64,000 bases of DNA from Zizania palustris (lineage: Eukaryota > Streptophyta > Magnoliopsida > Poales > Poaceae), in contig JAAALK010000288.1 of NCBI GenBank assembly GCA_019279435.1, positions 72,736,811 to 72,800,810 of the forward strand, given 5' to 3'. A program made the translations under genes and the position numbers. Below, piece after piece: positions 45,649 to 55,764 of the stretch. The first letter of the stretch is position 1. The number at the start of each line of letters is the position of its first letter. A model generated the notes under the pieces. That model did no database searches. It was not told the origin of the DNA and was given only the letters and a program-made list of their open reading frames with translations.

Positions 45649-45669
45649 ATGCGGCGCGACCACGCGTAG
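45649..45669 (+). promoter_or_regulatory. Six-codon upstream ORF in the putative 5' leader
   Basis: ATG CGG CGC GAC CAC GCG TAG lies 64 bases before the main ATG and out of frame with it. If the transcript starts upstream, this uORF could lower translation of the main frame. Whether it is in the mRNA is not shown by the sequence. Confidence 0.4.
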
Positions 45670-45733
45670 CGCGCGAGATCCAGCAGCAGCAGCGGTAGCT
45701 GCCCACATACATCCCACCTAGGTGCTCGGCGGA

Positions 45734-48700
45734 ATGGCGCACCGCCCGCCGCCGGCAATGCCGGACACTCTGTCGGACCCCTTCGCCGCCGCCGTCCTGC
45801 TGTCTTCCACCGACAAGCCTGACACACTCCCGCCGGGGAGGTTATCGCCTGTCTCTCCGCTACCGCACTCCTCCAAGCTCCCTACCCCGAGCTCCTCGTC
45901 GGGTTCCTCGGGCTCGGTCTCCAGGACCCCCGTCGCGCCTTCCTCCACTCTCGCCTCGCGGAGGAGCCACTCTGGTGAGATCTCGCTGCCCTCCGACGGA
46001 CCTTCCCGCGGGTCGCGACCGGGCCACCGACGGACCGGCTCCGGGCCCCTCATCTTCACCTCCGGCTCCAGCTCTTGCTCCAGCTCCACCACCTCGCCGC
46101 TCACCAACGCGCTCCCGGCGGGGAACATCTGCCCCTCCGGCCGTATTGCCAAGCAGCTGTCCTCCTGCTCCGCGTTTACCCCGCCTCCCCCTCCCCCGCC
46201 CCGCGCCACCCGCCACGACGTGCTCGGCTTCGGCACTGCCAACTACGGCCATGGAAACATAGTGAGCTCGCGCTGCGGCGGCGTCGTGGTCGCCGAGGAG
46301 GACGCCCTGGTCAGGCGGGCCATGTTCAGCGCTGACCCGGAGGAGCTCAAGAGGGCCGGGAACGAGCAGTACAAGAAGGGGTATTTCGAGGAGGCGCTCA
46401 GGCTCTACGACCGCGCGCTCGCCTTGTGCCCTGACAATGCCGCGTGCCGCGGCAACCGCGCGGCCGCGCTCATTGGCCTCCGTCGCATCTGCGAGGCCGT
46501 CAAGGAATGCGAGGAGGCCGTTCGGATTGATCCCTCGTACGGGCGCGCGCACCAGCGCCTCGCTTCCCTGCATATAAGGTGAATGTCCATCGTCTTGAGC
46601 GGCCTTGGATCTGTGGATGCCGCGCAGTTCTTCTGTCCTTTTTTTGCATTGTCTTGCAAAAAACATCTTCTTTCACAGCACATATTCTCCCTGGCGATCT
46701 AGCGGACATATTTTGATCCAACAATGTAGCTAGAATGGGAACCTAAAAATTGCTATTTTTAGCAGAGCTTACAAACACAACCATGATCATGGTGTGTTGG
46801 TTCACTATTGGGCGTTAATGGAAGAGGATTTCTACAATAGTCCCAATGTTTTTTATACCTTATCTAAGAATTCTATGCATTTATTGAATCGGGTTGATCT
46901 GAACATTTTTTAGATAATGGAAATGGTTGATCTGAACATAGAACAATGGTTTATATGTCTCTGGTTTTCTCTACTTACTATGGAAATAGGTAGTTTTCAA
47001 AGAATTAGAAAATGCTAGTTTTGGCACACACTGTGAATGGTAACTTGAGAAACAGTCAATGTGCTTATGTTTGTTAGTTTCTTCCATTGTTCATTAAACT
47101 GTTAATCATTACTTCTTGCCAGTATATCAATCAGTTGCTTACTGTATTATGTGATTATTGGATTCAACCTTTTGTGCAATATATTCATTTGTTCTCACTG
47201 AAGTGCAGACTAGGACACATAGAAGATGCTCAGAGGCACCTCTCACTGGCAACCCCTCAGCCTGACCTCCTGGAGTTGCACAAATTACAAACAGTGGAGA
47301 AGCACCTTGGGAGATGTATGGATGCATGGAAAGTTGGGGACTGGAAGAGTGTTCTGAGGGAAAGTGATGCTGCTATTGCGGCAGGAGCTGACTGCTCTTC
47401 TATGGTTCGATTCCATCTTTCATATAATTCGGTGTTAAGTATCTTTGTCTTAATTGAACATACACTTATGTAATTCACCACCTTGCAGCTCTTCGCTTCA
47501 AGAGCAGAAGCTCTTCTCCGGCTAAATCAGCTTGATGAGGCTGATCTGGCTATCTCGAGTGCTTCCAAGTTTGATTGTTCATCTTCATGTACCTCAGACA
47601 CCAAATTCTGTGGATTCCTTGCCAATGCATACCTTTTTTATGTACATGCCCAAGTTGACATGGCATTGGGAAGGTATTTCATTGAATTTCTCGTTAGACA
47701 TTCAAATAAGTATTTCCCACTTGCATGAAGGGGTAAATAGAATTGCATTGTCATGTCTAGAAGATATTGAATTTTTTCGTACTTAAAAAAATGTTGCCCC
47801 AAGTAACAATTCTAACTTGTTGGCATGGTTGGAGAAAGAAACACAACAACTTTATTCAAAGTATTTTGACATAGCAATTAACTTGCAAGCCCATTGCTAT
47901 ATTGCTACATCCTTGCTAGTTTATGACTTAATACCAAACATTGTGCAGGTTTGATCATGCTGTCTCTTCCATAGACATGGCTAGGATAATAGATCCAGGA
48001 AATGTTGAAGTTGTAACAATGCATAGCAATGTGAAAGCTGTGGCTAGAGCACGATCTCTAGGCAATGAGCTATTTAATTCTGGAAAAGTTTCAGAAGCTT
48101 GCTTAGCTTATGGTGAAGGCCTCAAACATCATCCTGTGAATCCAGTCCTTTACTGCAATAGGGCTGCTTGCAGGTTCAAACTAGGTCAGTGGGAAAAATC
48201 CATTGAGGACTGCAATGTAGCCCTCAAGATTCAACCCAACTATCCAAAGGCTTTGCTCAGACGTGCAGCTTCTTATGGCAAGGTAGCAGTGATATATTTT
48301 TTAATTCCTTATTTCCCCCCTGATGTATAGCTTGGAAAATTCATAAGTTCATGTATTGTTGCTCTTCTGGTGGTTAGATGGAGCGATGGGCAGAATCCTT
48401 GAAAGATTATCAGGTTCTCAGAAAAGAACTTCCAGGTGACAGTGAAGTGGCGGAGGCCTATTTTTGTGCCCAGGCTGCTCTCAAGTCATCTCGAGGTGAG
48501 GAGGTATCTAACATGAAGTTTGGAGAAGTTGAAGCAATTACAGGAATGGAACAGTTCCAGATGGCTACATCCTTGCCAGGTTTGTTTTATCAGCATTCTT
48601 TCTTTATTTCTGAATCCAAATAGCTTTTTAATCTCTCTTTTGCTGACGATGCAAGCTAACTCCTCAGAAACCATATACTGCATATAATTGCTGAAAATTA

Positions 48701-50068
48701 TGAGAGATCATTGTGCACATAAATATATTAAAAATCGGCTGCCAAGGCCTGGTCGAGTTTGTGAAGTCGCGAGCTAAACATGTATCCACTTGGCAGTATA
48801 TGTTCGTCTGCCAATCATATTCAGGTTTTGGTCAAACATATCTCCAGTCCTTTAAGACCAATGCACCTATTCTGTAGGAAAAAATATCAAAAGAGAGTAA
48901 ATGCAATAAGCATTGTAAGTGGTAGCTTTCAATGTTTTTAACACAATACCTGTGAGGCAGGCAATAATCCTCATCTAATCAAGCTGATCCCTTGAAGAGT
49001 TATGTGAGTTGTGTCAAATCTTTGAAGATGCAATGATGCATCCCCTTTTAGCTGGCACCGGCCATGAACAGGCCTAGTTTTCATTACCATACTATAGTGA
49101 TATCCGAGAGATGTTTCTTCTCTTGTCAAGTTTCATGTTTGTTCACTTCGTTCAAGCCTCTGTCATGAGAGGAATGACTGTTGAAATAGGTGCAGTGCAA
49201 TCAATCCAAGCAAGCCAATCTCATTTAATTTACCCTCTATTTTCACAATATTTTTCTTGTAAAGGGTCATGACACATTATTATAAGTATATTTTCTACTA
49301 ATATTTGCAGCTCCTCAAGATTGAGCAATCCCATCTAACTATTAGCTGACTTCTTTGGATGTTTTTCTTCATCTGCTCCCATTTTGTGCCTGCAGTTCAT
49401 GATTTTGACTTACAAATGTGTAACATGAATTTTTAGTACTGCAATCTTGACTTTTGCTGATAGGGTATAGGGATGAGGTTGTACCACATGTTGGCAGTAC
49501 TTGTCACTGTTTTCTGCCGTGCAAACAAATCTTCACATGACATTTGCTTTCTGCCATTGTACTAATGCTAGTTGGAAGTACACAATTTGGTCACACTCAT
49601 TTGTCTTTTACTCTGCCCCTCTGTACTGACCGGTCACTTGTCCCTCTATCTTCTAGCAGTGCTGGTAGTTCTTAGCTTTAGTTGTTTGTGCCTTTAAAGT
49701 ATTTCTTACTGACCAGCTTCTATTTTACAGGTGTATCAGTCATCCATTTCATGACACCTTTAAATCAGCAGTGCTGCAAAATTTCCCCATTTGTGAATGC
49801 CCTGTGTACCAGACACCCATCTATCAATTTCCTCAAGGTAACTAGTGATGTTCCATGGTTCATCCATATCTTTTTCCTGTAGCCTAAGTTTTTCTCCTTT
49901 GTGTTCTTTACTTAGGTGGATATAAATGAGAACCCTGCTGTTGCGCGTGCGGAAAATGTGAGGACTGTTCCAACATTTAAAATATACAAAAACGGTATAA
50001 GAGTGAAGGAAATGATCTGCCCCAGCCAGCAGCTCCTTGATTATTCAGTGAGGCATTACGGGAGTTAG
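45734..50068 (+). CDS. TPR and thioredoxin-like (TTL-type) scaffold protein, 7 exons, 673 aa
   Basis: Exons: 45734-46578, 47209-47404, 47489-47673, 47949-48282, 48378-48579, 49731-49837, 49916-50068. All introns are GT-AG, the phases fit, and the total is 2,022 bp. Residues 1-195 are Ser/Pro-rich and disordered, ending in a poly-Pro run and the conserved [17 protein letters not shown]. Residues about 201-310 are a TPR block ([20 protein letters not shown]). Residues about 440-555 are a second TPR block ([39 protein letters not shown]). Residues 588-673 are a thioredoxin fold ([21 protein letters not shown]) that lacks the CxxC redox pair (NQQCCK instead), as known for the family. Arabidopsis TTL proteins act in osmotic-stress/ABA responses and as scaffolds for brassinosteroid signalling, probably cytosolic. 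The start at 45734 was chosen because it is the first in-frame ATG, in a good AATGG context. The gene looks intact and is the only cellular gene here. Intron 2's donor (ATG|GTTCGA) is weak, so that junction is the least certain. Confidence 0.93.
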
Positions 50069-51217
50069 TCCATGAAACAATGATTTGATGTTTCCTGAGG
50101 TCTCCAGCTTCCATGGTCTAGCCAGGGTAAAATCCATTGAAGTTTACCCTGACGAGGACAAGCATGAAAGAAGACAAGAGCGAAGAGAAATTTTCCCGAT
50201 CTTTTTCATCAGATGACCTTTCCATCCCCCCTCCTCACCATTTGTTGATTACCTGCTTAATTTATTCTTTTCATTTGTCCCTTGCGTACATCATTGCAAA
50301 ATCCCTTTCTCAAAGACACCGTCTTCCTGTTCTTGGGAAGAACGAATGTAAATTTTTTACTTCCATGTTTACCGGACAACCCAATGAAAAGAAAGGTATA
50401 GATGTCATTTGTACTCCTTACATTCAACTATGTAACATGGAAGTTTTGTCAGCTATGTTCCTGTTCTACACTTGGGAGTGCCACCAACTACACCTCATCA
50501 GGTGGGTTTATTGGTGGATTCTGTTCTCTGAACATGTGAACTATCAGTTGTTGGTCCCTAAAGACAACTCTTGTCAATTAATTGTGCTTGGAGCCTTGGA
50601 CACAATAACCAAAGGGAATATAGGGGGACCCTCAGTCTCACACAGGGTTCACACCTTATTCATTCTGACATTGTAATAGCCACACTTGCATGGAATTGTC
50701 TGTTCAGATGTGATCTGTATATTACAGACATTATAATAGTCACGCCTGTTGGTATGGAAATTTCTCTACAGATGTGATCTGTATTTTACAGTCACTGCAA
50801 ACAAGACAGGTTGTGGAATGTGGATAGATGAACCCAAGCTCTCTGACTGTTGGCCGGTTAAACTCATATACACACACAATACTACTGAGGAAGTGAAGTG
50901 AAGCCCCATTGGTCATTGGATACCTTCGTCGACCGTTTAGTTAGTTGCTAGCTGTACTTTCTTCGAACAAGTGGTGGGCCCGGTGTCCATGAGGCCGACA
51001 TTTTAACATCGAGTCCTGGCGGGCGTGAGGCGGGCTATTTTGGCAATTTCCTCTCGTTCCAGATCGGCATGCATTCTGCCCAATCACCCACCCCGGATCC
51101 ACTTGTGAACTGTCATGGTCACGACCGTTGAGAGCAAAGCTAGATGAGATGAGTTGATCCGTGGATTTAGAGATTGGATAATTTATATTAGGTTTTTTTG
51201 TTGGTGAATGGAATTTA
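50069..51217 (+). other. 3' flank / 3' UTR of the TTL-type gene
   Basis: The first several hundred bases are presumably 3' untranslated sequence. No clear AATAAA signal was picked out. The ORF at 50137-50676 is low-complexity, follows the stop codon directly and resembles no family I know, so it is more likely UTR. Beyond about 50900 I see nothing recognisable. Confidence 0.4.
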
Positions 51218-51775
51218 GGGCTGAAAAAAACTTTTACCTCGATAGCTCGCTCGGCTCAACTCGTTTTATTTTCCTAACGAGTTGAGCTGATGTTTTAGCT
51301 CGTTAGTATAACGAGCGAGTTAGAGCTGGCTCGCGAGCTGCTCGCGAGCTTAACGAGCTCAACATGAGTAGTCAAGCCAACCTATTAAATTAATAACAAA
51401 ACACGATCTTAAAGTATGAGACTCATTATTTTATATTTTATTTGTTAGTGTCTAGTTATTACTTATTTACTTGCTATTATAAATTTATTATTATGACCTA
51501 TAGAATCATCGTATAAAAGTATGGAACAAATATATGTGTGATGAATTTGATGTAATCATAGAAAGAATGATGGAACTATGGATGTTTAATTTTTGAAACC
51601 TTATGTATTCTATTTATTTTATATTTTGATGCTTGATATGTGATTATTTGAATATTTATTATTTAATCGTCTTTTAAATAGTTGGCTCGCGAGCTAAACG
51701 AACTAACTCGTACTCACGAGCTGGACCAAGCCGAGCTGAGTTTTCTGCTCGTTACATTAATCCTACGAGATCTTT
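51218..51775. repeat. Fold-back / hAT-like repeat rich in GAGCT-GCTCG words
   Basis: The left arm (51240-51370: GCTCGCTCGGCTCAACTCGT, GGCTCGCGAGCTGCTCGCGA) and right arm (51680-51765: GGCTCGCGAGCTAAACGA, CGAGCTGGACCAAGCCGAGC) are largely inverted copies around an AT-rich centre. Such GAGCTCG-armed non-autonomous DNA elements are common in plant genomes. No target duplication was identified. Confidence 0.5.
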
Positions 51776-52795
51776 TTTATAAATGTAATTTCAATCGTAA
51801 TAAATACAATTATACAATTAGATCATAAATTAGATAAATAATTTATAAAAAAAGTATTTAAAACTGTTAAACAAAAAATAAACCCGTCACAATTACAATG
51901 AAATAGAACAAACCAAGTCATCGAGGGTGATGGATGGCTTTTATTTAATAAATAATTATTTTATAGGTCGTTCCATTGTTTACTCGTCCTGAATCAAATA
52001 CCGTAAAAAAGGCCACCAAATAACTCAAATCTTATCTCGACATATCACCAAACACACTGCAACGCAACCAGTAGTTTCATCCATGCAAATCTTGGAATGT
52101 GGATAGTTGATCTGTCTTGTGCCGTTTAGTGATGAAGCGATTACTAACCTCCGTATGAATTTGTTCGAAGCACTGCTAATTAGGTTGGCTTGATTTCGCT
52201 GCGAAAATGCGAAGCCGTCAGCCTGATAAATGACATGGTGGTACGGCCGACAGTATGGATAGGCAGGCCACACGGCCCAGGGGATGTCTTGATAGGCCCT
52301 GCTTTTACTTCTGGCCCAAACACAATCTTCACTACATAATCTTATCTTCAGCTCGATATTCTTTCTTTCTTCAGGAAAAGATCTTCAGATTATTAACATC
52401 ACACACCCTCTTGCATTATTTTCTCACTCTCACCTTATCGTACTTTCCATATATGATACTTGATGTTGATTGATTCCAGCAAACGATGTACTGATAATCT
52501 CAACTATCGTGTCTCCAAAGATTGCACGTACTCTCCAACTCATCAAAGTATTAATTTGTTGATGGCGTCTACCACACAAAAGGTTAGCCCTTAGCCGTCG
52601 ATTATTGGGTCGACCCTGTTTCTGACATAGATCAAAAACAGGCTGTAATTAAATGAGGTTTTTCAGGTTCCGATGTTACATCCATATATGCATTCGTCGC
52701 CGTCGACTCGTCGAGTCGACACTGAAGCTTGTGTCATATATAGTATTGTAAACCTTTTGCTAACATATCGGACAAGCGGAGGACATTGATGATTA
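51776..52795. other. Intergenic DNA, nothing recognised
   Basis: AT-rich at first, then mixed composition. No supported gene, terminal repeat or RNA gene. Confidence 0.4.
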
Positions 52796-53361
52796 GTGTG
52801 TTTGACAAGGAATGACTTTATCTTCAATAATTATTTTCCCGCTAAAGTTACTCGCATACCTGTCAAAATGATTTCGTTTTTCTCGCAGTGGGGGGCGCTG
52901 ACACCGAAGGGCCGAAAGACAGACAAGCTAGAATTGCTCAGATTGCTCCGTGCAAGTTTCGGAAAGTTGGCCGCGGAAGAGCAGGCAAATCGAGGCCACA
53001 ATGAAGATGGATGAGTCTTTAGGAGTTTTTTGGATTCTAGATCCTTTTGCCTGTGGGTGTGACTTGCTTCGTTTCCTTGGTGGAGGACTCTCTCTGGGAT
53101 AGCTTGCCTTGTTCTGAGGTGGAAATGTTTGTGATCCCGTTGAACTTGTTGTTGCTTTTGGGTTTCGGTTGAACGTCGGTATTCTGTCTTAGTTTGGGTT
53201 CATGCTGGCGACACTGTATGCTGGATGGTTGGTAGTGTGTTGGTGTTTTGGGATGTTGCTCGTCGATGTTAGCTGGTAACCCCAACGTCTAAAACTGGGT
53301 TGACTCTCTACTTTCTATAAAAGCAGGGCATCTATGCTTTGGATGCCTGTTCTTCAAAAAA
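52796..53361 (+). mobile_element. 5'-truncated LINE (L1-like) 3' end
   Basis: A short frame (52796-53014; LTRNDFIFNN..., ISFFSQWGAL, ELLRLLRASFG) resembles the very end of plant LINE ORF2, where an RND.VFN motif and a FW.qW-type segment follow RT. It is followed by a 3' untranslated part ending TTTCTATAAAAGCAGGGC...CTGTTCTTCAAAAAA, typical of grass LINE tails. The poly(A) is only six bases. No target duplication was identified and the rest of the LINE is missing. Confidence 0.55.
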
Positions 53362-53389
53362 TATGGATGTTCTTCTTGTTATATTTAAT

Positions 53390-54386
53390 TGTTGGGGGAA
53401 TAAGTTTTCCTTTGAACATGAGCCAAATGACGTCAGCCACTCTAAGACTCCGGCCCAGAGCCTAACACTGTCGAAGCAGATTCCCACCTACCAAAGTTAT
53501 TTCCAATCAACAATTAATCCAAACATCCGGGTCCCCTTCGGAGCTAACCTCTGGGTCTCCTTCAAAGCTAGCCTCCGAGCTCCCTTCGGAGATAACCTCC
53601 GGGTCCCCTTCGAAGCTAGCCTCCGGGCTCCCTTCGAAGCTAGCCTCCGAGCTCCCTTCGGAGATAACCTCCGGGCCCCCTTCGAAGCTAGCCTCCGGGC
53701 TCCCTTCGGAGATAACCTTTGGGTTCCCTTCGGAGCTAACCTCTGGGTCTCCTTCGAAGCTAGCCTCCGGGCACCCTTCGGAGATAACCTCCGAGTCCCG
53801 TTTGAAGCTAGCCTCCGGGCACCCTTCAGAGATAACCCGGGTCCCCTTCGAAGCTAGCCTCCGGGCTCCCCCCGAAGCTAACTTCCGGGTCCCCTTCGGA
53901 GTACCCTTCGAAGCCTTTGATGCAGCCTCCGCCCGAAGAGCTCCATCCACTACTTCGAACTGGGAAAATATCTCCACTCCGCTACAGTGCAGAGCCGTAC
54001 CGGGGGCCTTTTCTGCCCCTAGCATGTCATTTAGCTACTCAGAAGTGACGTTTATCTGACACGTCTGTAAAGCTGTTTGTACAGTAGTCTAGTCTTTTTC
54101 CCTTCTTGCCCCTATAAGGCCTATGAACTGTAGAGGGCATTTAGGTCTTTTCCTTTGGCCTGCGTGCCTATAAAAGCAGGGCCATGCCCTTGTAATAGAG
54201 GGATCCATTAGGTTCAGTAGAGGCAAACTATGCCCAATCCACTGTAGACTGGACGTAGGGCTATTATCCCTTCGGGGAGGCCTGAACCAGTATAAATCCT
54301 CTCTCCCTCTATGAGAACCCTTGGAGGTTCACCCTATACACCATACACACACAAAACCTGCTATAGCTAACGCAATTGCTACAACA
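53390..54386 (+). repeat. 5' LTR of the gag-pol-less element
   Basis: It starts TGTTGGGGGAATAAG and ends AATTGCTACAACA. It contains a TATA box (CTATAAAAG, 54168-54176), a shared LTR motif at 54255-54299 and an internal 24-bp minisatellite. It is 61 bp longer than its partner, mainly because of three extra minisatellite units. Confidence 0.93.
53529..53900. repeat. 24-bp minisatellite inside the 5' LTR, about 15.5 units
   Basis: Units such as GGGTCCCCTTCGGAGCTAAC-CTCC and GGGCTCCCTTCGAAGCTAGC-CTCC are tandemly arranged. There are two main unit types, GGAGATAAC and GAAGCTAGC, roughly alternating. One unit is two bases short. Because 24 is divisible by three, long frames stay open on both strands, which is why overlapping 172-residue ORFs appear here; they are artefacts of the repeat. 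Confidence 0.92.
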
Positions 54387-54387
54387 G

Positions 54388-54406
54388 TTGGCGCCATCCG
54401 TGGGGA
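54388..54406 (+). other. Primer-binding site of the gag-pol-less element
   Basis: TTGGCGCCATCCGTGGGGA begins one base after the 5' LTR. It is a TGGCGCC-type site found in many plant gypsy elements. The matching tRNA was not determined. Confidence 0.75.
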
Positions 54407-55764
54407 ACTTAGTACTAAAAGCTGAGTTCTCTACCACTACCTGTGTCTCGAAGTGCGCTGGAAGGAGAGCTTCAAAGTTTTCTTGCCTTCCACCATCCCT
54501 CGCGCTTTAGAGTTCACCCTCCGGCAAGGGGCTCCGCTTCACGCGCCGAAGGCCTCCGAAGCCCCAGGGGCTATGAGGCAAGTTTTTCACCCGCTTTACG
54601 AGGTATGTACACAGTCTGAAGCCCCCACTTCACCGTACAATTTGCAATTATTTCAATAAATTACCGAAGTCTTACTTCGCTTTAAAACCAAAGTCTTACT
54701 TCACCTTTAAAGCAAAATCTTGCTTCACTTTATTAAAAACCCGAAGCCTTGCTTCGCTTTATCAAAAACCCGAAGCCTTGCTTCGTTTTATTTGAAATTT
54801 GAAGCCTCGCTTTGCTTTACAAAATCCGGTGGACCCCTCCGAAGGCTACTCAGCGCCTCCGGGCCTGTAGTAGTGGGCTTTAGGACTCCCTCGAGAAACG
54901 ACTCGAGGTGTCTAGGACTTCTGGGCAACGGCTCGACGAGTCCGGGATTCCAAGCTCCGGCCTAACGCATCCCAGGGTCGAAGGTGGCCCATGGTCGAAG
55001 GTGGCCCAGAGTTGAAGGTGGCTCAACCCATCGTAGGTTCGGTGAATCCACACCAAATATCCCTCATTCATTACAGGATCAAGCTCAAGAAGCCTTGCTT
55101 CGCTATCCGAATACGCACCGAGGCCTTGCTTCATGTGACGTAATCTATTCTAAGATCTAAGCATCTCGAAGTCATGCTTCGCCTAAAATCTAAGTGTGTT
55201 TCGGAGCCTTGCTCGTGCACGTTATCAAAATCCAAGCATGCTGAAGCATGCTTCGCTTAATTTGGCTATGCCGAAGCCTTGCTTCGCTCTAGATTAATGC
55301 GTTCGAAGCCCAAAAGAGGTATTCGCTTGACGTAATATAAGCATCCGAAACTGCCAAAAAGGCGCACCCCTTCGCATTCTTAAATTGCTCGAACCAGCAA
55401 CAACTGTCCCTAGCTGCCACGCGCAAGGGGGGACCGAAGTATGTATGCGAAGTGTGTGAATGTAATGCGCAGTATGAGCGTGACAAGCTAAAATGTTCCA
55501 AACAATCAAATTATGCGAAGCATGCAGACAAAGCATACAAATGTAGCAAATCTCATTCATTGAATGATAATTGAGAAGTATGTTACAAATACACTTCGAA
55601 AAACAAAATTATGAGTAGTTTGCATCTAAGCCTAAGAAAAAGCGAGCTTGAGGTCCCGACCCTCGCTTGCTCTTCTTCCGGCCAGGGCCCCCTCGGTTGG
55701 ACGAAGCCTCGTTGGAGCCTGCTCACCCGCGGACGGTCCGTCCACACCCTGAAGCCCGCAGACC
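54407..55764 (+). other. Non-coding leader rich in GAAGC/GCTTC words
   Basis: No gag-like frame is present where gag should be. From about 54660 to 55300 the sequence is built of variations of GAAGCCTTGCTTCGCTTTA, repeated every 20-40 bases, for example near 54725, 54760, 54800, 55090, 55225 and 55270. Its function is unknown. Confidence 0.6.

Noticed and set aside
45860..46666. 268-residue minus-strand ORF over exon 1 of the TTL-type gene
   Set aside because: Shadow frame of a GC-rich coding exon; low complexity and no family resemblance.
50137..50676. 179-residue ORF after the TTL-type stop codon
   Set aside because: Lies in the likely 3' UTR, is AT-rich, lacks motifs and has no upstream gene signals.
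53339..53857. 172-residue ORF with VPFEASLRAPFGDNLR-type repeats, and a matching 172-residue ORF on the other strand
   Set aside because: Both come from the 24-bp minisatellite in the LTR, whose length is a multiple of three. The same happens at 61477-62088. There are no signs of a real protein.
53529..53900. CRISPR-like array appearance of regular repeats
   Set aside because: Units are directly adjacent with no spacers, and the context is a plant LTR.
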